5,655 nt of DNA from Rhodospirillales bacterium (GTDB lineage: Bacteria; Pseudomonadota; Alphaproteobacteria; Acetobacterales; Acetobacteraceae), in the NCBI GenBank assembly GCA_025352915.1, contig JANXSA010000214.1, positions 1 through 5,655 on the forward strand, read 5' to 3'. The notes below the pieces were generated by a model that saw nothing but the letters and a program-made list of their open reading frames with translations, did not search any database and had not been told where the DNA came from. Shown here one piece after another: positions 1 to 5,632 of this stretch (positions within the stretch are counted from its first letter, which is position 1; every line of letters starts with the position of its first letter). Position numbers and translations under genes: made by a program.

Positions 1-7
1 GCCAAGC

Positions 8-45
8 GGATAAAAGTTTTTTGGTTCTTTTTTTCAAAAAAGAAC
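8..45 (+). repeat. Palindromic AT-rich intergenic repeat, copy 1
   Basis: The copy runs from GGATAAAAG to AAAAAAGAAC. It contains a perfect 10-base inverted repeat, GTTCTTTTTT (24-33) and AAAAAAGAAC (36-45), separated by two bases. Over 38 bases it matches copy 4 at 5595-5632 with one mismatch (T34 against C5621), in the same orientation. The usual AAT before GGAT is replaced by AGC, so the head is slightly degenerate or was joined to other sequence. Confidence 0.85.
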
Positions 46-70
46 AGCGCTTCTTTTTGAAAAAAGAAGC
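24..70 (-). terminator. Probable terminator or 3'-end hairpins of the operon
   Basis: Two perfect 10-base-arm hairpins (49-70, then 24-45 in the direction of transcription) follow the last stop codon by 25 bases. After the first hairpin the transcript reads GCUGUUC and then a run of six U. The U-run is therefore displaced by several bases and is itself an arm of the second hairpin. This is not a textbook GC-stem plus U-tract terminator. Because the block is nearly symmetrical, it could also serve a convergent gene entering from the left. Position makes a 3'-end role likely; terminator strength is uncertain. Confidence 0.5.
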
Positions 71-87
71 AAAAACTTTCATCCATT
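49..87 (-). repeat. Palindromic AT-rich intergenic repeat, copy 2
   Basis: Read on the minus strand from 87 to 49, the copy begins AATGGATGAAAG and ends AAAAAGAAGC. Its hairpin arms are GCTTCTTTTT and AAAAAGAAGC (minus-strand 70-61 and 58-49), a perfect 10-base inverted repeat with a two-base centre. It lies three bases from copy 1 in the opposite orientation, so the pair forms a larger inverted repeat with both AATGGAT heads pointing outward. It begins eight bases beyond the stop codon of the DppC-type gene. Confidence 0.85.
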
Positions 88-95
88 AGTTTGCT

Positions 96-980
96 TCAGG
101 TCAGCGTCGGGTCCAGACGGTCGCGCAGCCAGTCGCCGAGGATGCTCACGGACAGGGTGGTCAGCACGATCACGATCGACGGCGAGAGCATGATCCAGGG
201 GGCCCGCGTTATGTACTCGCGGCCGTAGCCGACCATGTTGCCCAGGCTGGTCATCGGCGGCTGGACGCCGAGGCCGAGGAAGGACAGGCCGGATTCGAGC
301 AGAACGACTTCGGGGAAAGATAGCGTGGCGGCGACGATCAGGGTGGAGGCGATGTTGGGCAGGACGTGGCGCATGTAGATGCGCAAGGGACCCGCGCCGA
401 GTTGGCGGACGGCGCCGGCATAGCCCTGGGCGTTGGCGGCGATGGCCAGGCCGCGGGAGATGCGGGCGTGGCGCTCCCAGCCGTAGAGCCCCATCAGGCA
501 GACGAATAGCGGCAGCGAGTTGCCGAAGAAGGCCAGCACCGAGAGGGCGAGGATCAGGAACGGCATCGAGGCCTGGAAGTCGATCAGCATCAGCACGATT
601 TGTTCGACCCAGCCGCGGAAATGGGCGGCGAGGAAGCCCATGGTGGTGCCGAACACGGCGGCGATGATGGTGGCGCCGAAAGCGATCAGCAGCGAGATGC
701 GAATCGATTCGATCAGGCGGCTGAAGACGTCGCGGCCGAGTTCGTCGGTGCCGAGCGGGTGGGCCCAGGCGCCGCCGAAGCCGATCGGCGGTTGGAGGCG
801 GGCGCGCAGATCCATGGCGGTGATGCCATAGGGGCGGATGAAATCGGCCAGCAGGGCGATGGCTAGGATGACGGCGAGCCAGGTCATCGCCAGCAGCACG
901 CCGGGCGGAACGGCGGCGCGCTGGCGCGGCGGGGCGATGACGCGCGATGGGGCGGGTGTTGGGAGGGTTTCGCCGGGCAT
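96..980 (-). CDS. Peptide-type ABC importer permease, DppC/OppC type
   Basis: This 294-residue inner-membrane protein is the partner of the DppB-type permease and the last gene of the operon. A Pro-rich cytoplasmic N-terminus leads into transmembrane segment 1 (about 28-48). Next come the diagnostic HPLGTDELGRDVFSRLIESIRISL (74-97) and hydrophobic segments near 97-119, 126-150, 155-168, 210-228 and 264-281. The EAA-type coupling loop is AVRQLGAGPLRIYMRHVLPN (190-209). The conserved C-terminal block runs LESGLSFLGLGVQPP (228-242), and GDWLRDRLDP ends the protein. The Trp usual after the QPP motif (PPxxxWG) is Leu here (SLG), a mild departure. The start at 980 is supported by the one-base overlap with the upstream TGA and by GGGGAG nine bases before it. 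A longer frame to 1097 adds 39 residues of Arg/His/Pro-rich shadow sequence overlapping dppB-type coding DNA. The TGA at 98-96 is followed within ten bases by the palindromic repeat. Confidence 0.95.
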   Translation of the reverse strand: MPGETLPTPAPSRVIAPPRQRAAVPPGVLLAMTWLAVILAIALLADFIRPYGITAMDLRARLQPPIGFGGAWAHPLGTDELGRDVFSRLIESIRISLLIAFGATIIAAVFGTTMGFLAAHFRGWVEQIVLMLIDFQASMPFLILALSVLAFFGNSLPLFVCLMGLYGWERHARISRGLAIAANAQGYAGAVRQLGAGPLRIYMRHVLPNIASTLIVAATLSFPEVVLLESGLSFLGLGVQPPMTSLGNMVGYGREYITRAPWIMLSPSIVIVLTTLSVSILGDWLRDRLDPTLT

Positions 981-1918
981 CAGTGGCCGCTCCCCGGGGC
1001 TGCATGGCCACGCAGGCGCGGGTCGAGCACGCCGTAGAGCAGGTCGACGATCAGGTTGGAGGTGACCATGGTGGCGGAGACCAGCAGCAGTATGCATTGC
1101 ACGACTGCGAGGTCACGGTTCGAGACCGCGACGACCATCAGGCGGCCAACACCTGGCCAGGAGAACACGCTTTCGACCACCACGGCGCCGGCCATCAGCG
1201 AGCCGACCATGAAGCCGACAACGGTGACGGTGGGGATGGCGGCGTTCGGCAGGGCATGCTTGCGAATCACGGCGTGCCAGGGCACGCCTTTGGCGCTGGC
1301 GGTGCGGATATAGGGCTGGCCGAGCACTTCCAGCATCGCCGAGCGGGTGAAGCGCGCCAGGATGCCGGCGCCGCCGAGGCCCATCGAGATCACCGGCAGG
1401 ATCGCGCTGCGCCAGCTTTCCTGCCCGCCGGAGGGCAGCCAGCCGAGCTGGACGGCGAAGATCAGCACCAAGATGAGGCCGAGCACGAAGCTGGGCACGG
1501 TGAAGCCGGCGACGGCGAAGGTCATCACCACGCGGTCGGTCAGCGAATTGCGATGGAGTGCTGCGTAAATGCCGGCGGGGATGCCCAAGCCCACCTTCAG
1601 CGCCAGGGCCGGCAGCGTGAGCATGAGGGTGGCGGGGATGCGTTCAAGCACCAGCTGGATCGCCGGGCGGCCGTCGCGCATCGACTGGCCGAGCTCGCCC
1701 TGGAGGATGGCGGTGAAGTATTTCAGGTATTGCAGCCAGATCGGCTCATCCAGCCCCCAGGCCTGGCGGAAGGCGGCCAGCGCCTCGGGCGGGGCGTCGG
1801 GCGACATGATCATCAGCGCGGGGTCGCCGGACAGGCGCAGCACGATGAAGGCGAAGGTGACCACCAGGGCGATGGTCAACAGGGCGCGGCCGAGGCGCAG
1901 GGCGAAGAAGCGCAGCAT
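980..1918 (-). CDS. Peptide-type ABC importer permease, DppB/OppB type
   Basis: This 312-residue inner-membrane protein is one half of the translocation channel. Its order is as in the family: transmembrane segment 1 (about 12-29) followed by the conserved GDP (31-33), a periplasmic domain containing GLDEPIWLQY (55-64) and GELGQSMRDG (74-83), then five more hydrophobic segments near 97-121, 131-157, 172-187, 228-250 and 272-294. The cytoplasmic EAA-type coupling loop reads YIRTASAKGVPWHAVIRKHALPNA (203-226) and should dock on the ATPases. The protein ends in the family YGVLDPRLRG element. The start MLRFFALRLGRALLT at 1918 was chosen over an upstream ATG at 1999. It matches the family N-terminus, overlaps the ATPase stop by one base (TGATG), and has GGGAGG nine bases upstream. 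The 27 extra residues of the longer frame are antisense-like Arg/Pro/His sequence. The 3' end again overlaps the next start by one base. Confidence 0.95.
   Translation of the reverse strand: MLRFFALRLGRALLTIALVVTFAFIVLRLSGDPALMIMSPDAPPEALAAFRQAWGLDEPIWLQYLKYFTAILQGELGQSMRDGRPAIQLVLERIPATLMLTLPALALKVGLGIPAGIYAALHRNSLTDRVVMTFAVAGFTVPSFVLGLILVLIFAVQLGWLPSGGQESWRSAILPVISMGLGGAGILARFTRSAMLEVLGQPYIRTASAKGVPWHAVIRKHALPNAAIPTVTVVGFMVGSLMAGAVVVESVFSWPGVGRLMVVAVSNRDLAVVQCILLLVSATMVTSNLIVDLLYGVLDPRLRGHAAPGSGH
990..995 (-). promoter_or_regulatory. Internal Shine-Dalgarno of the DppC-type gene
   Basis: GGGGAG on the minus strand lies within the last codons of the DppB-type gene, nine bases before the ATG at 980. 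It decides that start against the longer frame beginning at 1097. Confidence 0.6.
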
Positions 1919-2883
1919 CAGGCGATGCCTCCCACCAGGTGGCAGGCGACCAGGCGGCCATCGGCGGTGGGCTGCAAGGGCGGGTTGCTGATCGCGCATT
2001 CAGCGATGGCGACCGGGCAGCGCGGGTGGAAGGCGCAGCCGCTGGGCCGGTCGGCGGGGTTGGGCGGGTCGCCGGTCAGCACCACGCGCTCGATGCGGCG
2101 CGGGCCGGGCACCGGGATGGCGGAGACCAAAGCGCGGGAGTAGGGGTGCAGCGGGTCGGCGAAGATCGCCTCGGGGTCGCCCTGTTCGACGATGCGGCCG
2201 AGATACATCACGGCGACTTCGTGGCTTATTTGCCGCACTACCTTGAGGTCGTGGCTGATGAACAGCATGGCGATGCCGCGGGCGGCCTGGAGGTCGGTGA
2301 GCATGTTGATGACTTGCGCCTGGATCGAGACGTCGAGTGCGGAGACCGGTTCGTCGCAGACCAGCAAAGCGGGGTCGGTGGCAAGCGCCCGGGCGAGCAC
2401 GGCGCGCTGGCGTTGGCCGCCGGAGAGTTCGTGCGGGTGGCGTTCGGCGAGGTCGGCGCGCAGGCCGACATCACGCAGCAGCGCCTGGACGCGGTCGCGG
2501 CGGTCGGATTTGTCGCCGATGCCGTGGATTTCCAGCGGCTCCTCGACCTGGGTGGCGACTGTGAGGCGGCGGTCCATGGCGCCGAGCGGGTCCTGCGGCA
2601 CCAGTTGCAGGCGGGCGCGCATGCGGCGCCAGTCCGGCGTGCCGGGGGACGGCATGGCAGCACCCTCGAAGCGGACTTCACCTTCGCTGGGGCGTTCGAT
2701 GCCCAGGGCGACGCGGCCGGTGGTGGATTTGCCGCAGCCGGATTCGCCGACGATGCCGAGCGTGCGGCCGGGGGCGACGGACAGCGAGACGTGGTCCACG
2801 GCGCGCACCGGGATCGGCCGGCCGAACATGCCGCGCCGGGTCTGGTAAACCCGGGAAACGCCGTCGAGGGAAAGCAGGCTCAT
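1918..2883 (-). CDS. Peptide-type ABC importer ATPase, DppF/OppF type
   Basis: This 321-residue protein is the second nucleotide-binding subunit, paralogous to the preceding DppD-type gene. It begins [14 protein letters not shown] and contains the DppF-style insertion RRGMFGRPIPVRAVDHVSL (17-34). It then has Walker [10 protein letters not shown] (46-54), Q-loop Q97 in VPQDP, a canonical signature LSGGQ (153-157), Walker B LLVCDE (173-178, catalytic Glu178), SALD (181-184) and switch His211. The phrase CDEPVSALDVSIQAQ is typical of DppF/OppF. The C-terminal extension holds HPYSRAL (246-252) and GDPPNPADRPSGCAFHPRC, with Cys283, 289, 296 and 314 as likely iron-sulfur ligands. All catalytic elements are present, so both ATPases look competent. 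The ATG overlaps the upstream stop by four bases (ATGA) and has no clear Shine-Dalgarno, so coupled translation is likely. A longer frame to 3027 exists, but it runs back into the DppD coding region and adds no family sequence. The TGA overlaps the permease ATG by one base. Confidence 0.95.
   Translation of the reverse strand: MSLLSLDGVSRVYQTRRGMFGRPIPVRAVDHVSLSVAPGRTLGIVGESGCGKSTTGRVALGIERPSEGEVRFEGAAMPSPGTPDWRRMRARLQLVPQDPLGAMDRRLTVATQVEEPLEIHGIGDKSDRRDRVQALLRDVGLRADLAERHPHELSGGQRQRAVLARALATDPALLVCDEPVSALDVSIQAQVINMLTDLQAARGIAMLFISHDLKVVRQISHEVAVMYLGRIVEQGDPEAIFADPLHPYSRALVSAIPVPGPRRIERVVLTGDPPNPADRPSGCAFHPRCPVAIAECAISNPPLQPTADGRLVACHLVGGIA
1928..1933 (-). promoter_or_regulatory. Internal Shine-Dalgarno of the DppB-type gene
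   Basis: GGGAGG on the minus strand lies inside the 3' end of the DppF-type gene, nine bases before the ATG at 1918. It supports that start over the ATG at 1999 and shows that this gene can recruit ribosomes as well as being coupled to the gene before it. Confidence 0.65.
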
Positions 2884-3851
2884 GCCGGTGCCATCGCGGA
2901 TTCCAGATGGATGCAGGCGGCTTCGTGGTCGGGGCCGACCGACGAAAATCCGGGAATGGCGGCGTCGCATTCGGCGGTGGCATGGCCGCAGCGCGGGGCG
3001 AAGGCGCAGCCCGGCGGCATGTTCCATGGCTCCGGCACGCCGCCGGGGATGGCTTCAAGGCGCCGGCGCGGTCCGACCATGTCCGGCAACGCGGCGAGCA
3101 GGCCGCGCGTGTAGGGGTGGCGCGGATCGGCGAACAGCGTGTCGCTCGGCGCCTGTTCGACGATGCGGCCGGCATACATCACGCAGACGCGGCGGCACAT
3201 TTCGGCGACCACGCCGAGGTCGTGGCTGATCAGCACCAGCGCCATGCCGGTCTCCTGTTGCAGCCGGCGCAGCAGGTCGAGGATTTGTGCCTGGATGGTG
3301 GCGTCCAGCGCTGTGGTCGGTTCGTCGGCGACCAGCAATTCCGGCTGGCCGGCCAGCGCCATGGCGATCATCACGCGCTGGTTCTGGCCGCCGGACATCT
3401 CGTGCGGGTAGATATGGACGCGGCGCCGGGCGTCGGGGATGCCGACCTGGTCGAACAGGCGCAGCACCTCGGCATTCGCCGCCGCCCCCGTCATGCCGCG
3501 ATGCAGGGCCAGCGCCTCGGCAACCTGGCCGCCCACGCGCTTGACCGGGTTCAGCGCGCTGGCCGGGTCCTGGAAGATCATCGCCACCCGCCCGCCGCGC
3601 ACCCGGTCGAGCACTGCGGGAGCGGCCCCGAGCAGTTCGGTGCCGTCCAGCTTCACGCTGCCGGTGACGACAGCCGTTGCCGGCAACAGGCCGAGAGCGG
3701 CCAGCCAGGTGACCGACTTGCCGCAGCCGGATTCGCCGACCAGCCCGACCGCCTCGCCCGGCATGACGTCGAGGTCGATGCCGCGCAGGGCCGGCAGGCC
3801 GTGGAAGGCGACGCGCAGATCGCGGATGGAGACGAGCGGAGCGATGGTCAT
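2880..3851 (-). CDS. Peptide-type ABC importer ATPase, DppD/OppD type
   Basis: This 323-residue cytoplasmic ATPase powers the importer, presumably as a heterodimer with the DppF-type protein encoded next. Visible motifs are Walker A GESGCGKS (39-46), Q-loop Q94 in IFQDP, signature MSGGQ (152-156, with Met for the usual Leu), Walker B LLVADE (172-177, catalytic Glu177), D-loop ALD (181-183) and switch His210. The C-terminal oligopeptide-transport extension follows, with [15 protein letters not shown] (242-256) and four cysteines (282, 288, 295, 313) in the CAFxPRC...C...C pattern that ligates an iron-sulfur cluster in structurally studied OppD/DppD relatives. The start is [12 protein letters not shown] at 3851. 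Its ATG shares one base with the TGA of the binding-protein gene (TGATG), and no good Shine-Dalgarno lies close by, so translation is probably coupled. The open frame continues further upstream, but there it lies antiparallel-free inside the binding-protein gene in another frame and shows no ATPase sequence. It ends in an ATGA overlap with the next gene. Confidence 0.95.
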   Translation of the reverse strand: MTIAPLVSIRDLRVAFHGLPALRGIDLDVMPGEAVGLVGESGCGKSVTWLAALGLLPATAVVTGSVKLDGTELLGAAPAVLDRVRGGRVAMIFQDPASALNPVKRVGGQVAEALALHRGMTGAAANAEVLRLFDQVGIPDARRRVHIYPHEMSGGQNQRVMIAMALAGQPELLVADEPTTALDATIQAQILDLLRRLQQETGMALVLISHDLGVVAEMCRRVCVMYAGRIVEQAPSDTLFADPRHPYTRGLLAALPDMVGPRRRLEAIPGGVPEPWNMPPGCAFAPRCGHATAECDAAIPGFSSVGPDHEAACIHLESAMAPA

Positions 3852-5476
3852 CAGGTGGCGAAGTTCCCGGGGTTGAAGTCCATCTGGAAGGCTGGCATCG
3901 CCCGCCACTTGATGTCTTTTCGCTTGGCGGTGAAGGTCGCCGCCTGGTGCAGGATAATATACGCGGGATCCTCGCGCTCGGCGATCACCAGCATGCGGGC
4001 GAACGCCTTTCGGCGCAGCGCGCGGTCGGCGCTGGTTTCCAGCAACACGCAAAGCTTGCTGAACTCCTCGTTGGCGTATTCGCGCGCCTGTTGCGCGGCA
4101 CCGTTCGGGCCGAAATTCGACACGATCGAACCGACGGGATCGCTCAGCGTGGCGCCCGACGACCAGTCCCGCACGCCGCGCGGCTGCGAGCGGTCGCGCA
4201 GTTGCACGAAGGTCTCGCGCATTTCGATGACCACGTTGACGCCGACCTGCTTCCACATCTCGACCAGCACCTGGGATGTCGATACCTGGTTGACGTAGTA
4301 GTTGTTCAGCAGGCGGTACGGGATCGGCTCGCCCTTGTAGCCGGCGTCCTTCAGCAACTGGCGCGCCTTCGCGGGATCGTATTCCGGGGTCTGCCAGTCG
4401 CCGATATACATGTCGCCGAAGAATTCCCATTGCAGGCCGCGCGGCACGCTGGTGCGCCCGGCCCACAGCGCATCGACGATCGCCTGCCGGTCGACAGCAT
4501 GGGCCATCGCCAGACGCACGCGCGGATCAGCGAGTTGCGCGTGGAACTTGTCGAAGCTGGTCATGCGGTGGTTCAGGATGGTGCCGCCCAGCACCTCGAA
4601 GGCCGGGTTCTTTTCAACTGTGGCGATCTGGTCGGGCGGGATGTCGCAGGCGAACTGGTATTCGCCGGCCAACAAGCCGTTGATGCGCGAGGAGGCCTCT
4701 GGCACCTCGACCAGGCGCAGCGTCTTCACCGGCGGGCGACCGCCCCAGTAGGCGTCATGGGATTCCAGGGTCAGATAGGTGTCCGGTTTGAAGTCGCGGA
4801 TGGCATAGGGGCCGGTGCCGACCGGCTTGCGGGCGTATTCAAGCCAGGTCGCCGCCTCGGCATAGGCGCGCTGGCTCGGGACCTCGCTGCCGAGTGCGGC
4901 CATGCGTCCCTCCAGCGTCACATCCGGGGTGGCGTTGACGAAGCGCACAGTGTGCTTGTCGACGATCTCCACCCGGTCCAGCCCGGGCCACAGCCGGCGG
5001 GCAACCGGCGGGATTTCCTTCGGCAGGTCCTTGGACGCCTGGCCGGTGAGGCCGGTGAAGCCATGCGCCATGGTCTTGCCGTCGATGACCGGGCGGCTGT
5101 CGCCGAACATGCCGGCGGGGCTGAAACGGGCGGCGACGTCCTCGGCGGTGAAGGCGTCGCCGTTGTGGAACACCACGCCTTCGCGCAGCTTCACCTCGAC
5201 GGTTCGTTCATCGGGGCGATGCCAGGATGTGGCAAGGCCCGGCTTCGGCTTGAGGTCACGGCGCCAGTCGATCTCGATCAGGCGCTCGTTGAACATCATC
5301 GCGGTGCGCTCGCCCACGTTGGAATGTTCGCGCAGATTGTCGAAAGTGTTCGAGTTGGCGATGCGCTGCACCGCGATGGTGATGCTCGGCCGCGTATCGG
5401 CCTGGGCGATGGCAAAGCGGGGCAGGGCGGCGGACGCGGCCAGGAGGCCGGCGGTCCGGCGTGTGATCTTGCGCAT
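3851..5476 (-). CDS. Periplasmic solute-binding protein of a peptide-type ABC importer (SBP_bac_5 family)
   Basis: This 541-residue protein is the extracytoplasmic receptor that binds the solute and delivers it to the DppB/DppC-type permeases encoded downstream. The N-terminus is a signal peptide: basic residues with a twin-arginine T-R-R motif (residues 5-7), a short hydrophobic stretch, then AIA-QA-D, giving likely cleavage after residue 24 or 26. The R-R pair makes Tat export plausible, but the motif lacks the usual Phe, so Sec export is possible. Family hallmarks are LATSW (81-85), the LREGVVFHNGDAFTAEDV block (97-114), GTGPY (220-224), DAYWGG (241-246), the VRLAMAHAVDR block (320-330) and YDPAKARQLLKDAGY (366-380). 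Length is usual for this cluster C family. The ATG at 5476 is fixed by AGGAGG eight bases upstream and by the signal peptide. The TGA stop overlaps the next ATG by one base. The family assignment is secure; the substrate is unknown, with peptides, glutathione, nickel chelates and opines all possible. Confidence 0.95.
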   Translation of the reverse strand: MRKITRRTAGLLAASAALPRFAIAQADTRPSITIAVQRIANSNTFDNLREHSNVGERTAMMFNERLIEIDWRRDLKPKPGLATSWHRPDERTVEVKLREGVVFHNGDAFTAEDVAARFSPAGMFGDSRPVIDGKTMAHGFTGLTGQASKDLPKEIPPVARRLWPGLDRVEIVDKHTVRFVNATPDVTLEGRMAALGSEVPSQRAYAEAATWLEYARKPVGTGPYAIRDFKPDTYLTLESHDAYWGGRPPVKTLRLVEVPEASSRINGLLAGEYQFACDIPPDQIATVEKNPAFEVLGGTILNHRMTSFDKFHAQLADPRVRLAMAHAVDRQAIVDALWAGRTSVPRGLQWEFFGDMYIGDWQTPEYDPAKARQLLKDAGYKGEPIPYRLLNNYYVNQVSTSQVLVEMWKQVGVNVVIEMRETFVQLRDRSQPRGVRDWSSGATLSDPVGSIVSNFGPNGAAQQAREYANEEFSKLCVLLETSADRALRRKAFARMLVIAEREDPAYIILHQAATFTAKRKDIKWRAMPAFQMDFNPGNFAT

Positions 5477-5484
5477 TGGGCGGG

Positions 5485-5490
5485 CCTCCT
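5485..5490 (-). promoter_or_regulatory. Shine-Dalgarno of the binding-protein gene
   Basis: The minus strand reads AGGAGG, then an eight-base spacer (CCCGCCCA), then the ATG at 5476. This is a near-perfect ribosome-binding site and the strongest in the window. It fixes the start codon and suggests that most ribosome entry to the operon happens here. No convincing -35/-10 pair was found between it and the window edge. Confidence 0.85.
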
Positions 5491-5517
5491 GTGAGGTTAC
5501 GTGAAGTAAGAAAGAAT

Positions 5518-5560
5518 CTTCTTTTTCTGAAGAAAAAGAAGTAAAAAGACTTTATCCATT
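5518..5560 (-). repeat. Palindromic AT-rich intergenic repeat, copy 3, in the operon leader
   Basis: Read on the minus strand from 5560 to 5518, it begins AATGGATAAAGTC and ends in AGAAAAAGAAG. The hairpin arms are 5518-5528 and 5531-5541, eleven bases each, with best geometry ten pairs and a four-base loop. It is the most diverged copy. The hairpin ends about 27 bases upstream of the AGGAGG of the binding-protein gene, so it may be in the 5' untranslated leader if transcription starts to its right. Confidence 0.8.
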
Positions 5561-5591
5561 TGAGCCGGGCGTGGCGACCAGCACTCGGCCC

Positions 5592-5632
5592 AATGGATAA
5601 AAGTTTTTTGGTTCTTTTTTCCAAAAAAGAAC
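5592..5632 (+). repeat. Palindromic AT-rich intergenic repeat, copy 4
   Basis: This is the fullest copy, from AATGGATAAAAG to AAAAAAGAAC, with perfect arms at 5611-5620 and 5623-5632 around a CC centre. On the plus strand the stem is followed by G and five T (5634-5638), so it resembles an intrinsic terminator for plus-strand transcription, although no plus-strand gene is seen. It faces copy 3 head to head across a 31-base GC-rich spacer (5561-5591) in which I recognise nothing. Confidence 0.85.

Noticed and set aside
8..87. Repeats as terminal inverted repeats of an insertion sequence or as a CRISPR array
   Set aside because: No transposase lies between them, no target-site duplication is visible, and the DNA between is an ordinary transporter operon. 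There is no regular repeat-spacer pattern. They behave as intergenic hairpin repeats.
79..1011. Minus-strand 310-codon frame overlapping the DppC-type gene in another frame
   Set aside because: The translation is Arg/Pro/His-rich out-of-frame sequence. The DppC frame carries all conserved motifs over the same bases.
947..2143. Plus-strand open frame of 398 codons opposite the permease region
   Set aside because: Its HDHQ/GGDGG-rich translation is a shadow. It spans the DppB-type gene and parts of its neighbours, which have clear motifs on the other strand.
1939..4298. Plus-strand open frames of 391 and 463 codons opposite the two ATPase genes (1939-3114 and 2907-4298)
   Set aside because: Both are antisense to well-conserved ATPase genes, have no recognisable domain, and are explained by third-position GC bias.
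3947..5494. Plus-strand open frame of 515 codons opposite the binding-protein gene
   Set aside because: The translation is dominated by His, Gln, Asp, Arg and Gly with no domain or membrane pattern, as expected for the antisense of a GC-rich gene, while the minus strand encodes an intact family protein.
5554..5594. Possible gene remnant in the spacer between repeat copies 3 and 4: the minus strand reads RVLVATPGSNG then TAA inside the AATGGATAA head
   Set aside because: Only about a dozen codons are open before repeat sequence begins, there is no start codon or homology to judge by, and such a short frame is expected by chance.
5491..5600. Sigma-70 promoter using GGATAAAGT as a -10 element
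   Set aside because: The hexamer matches only partly and no acceptable -35 lies 16-18 bases upstream. The motif is part of the repeat head and also occurs after the last gene.
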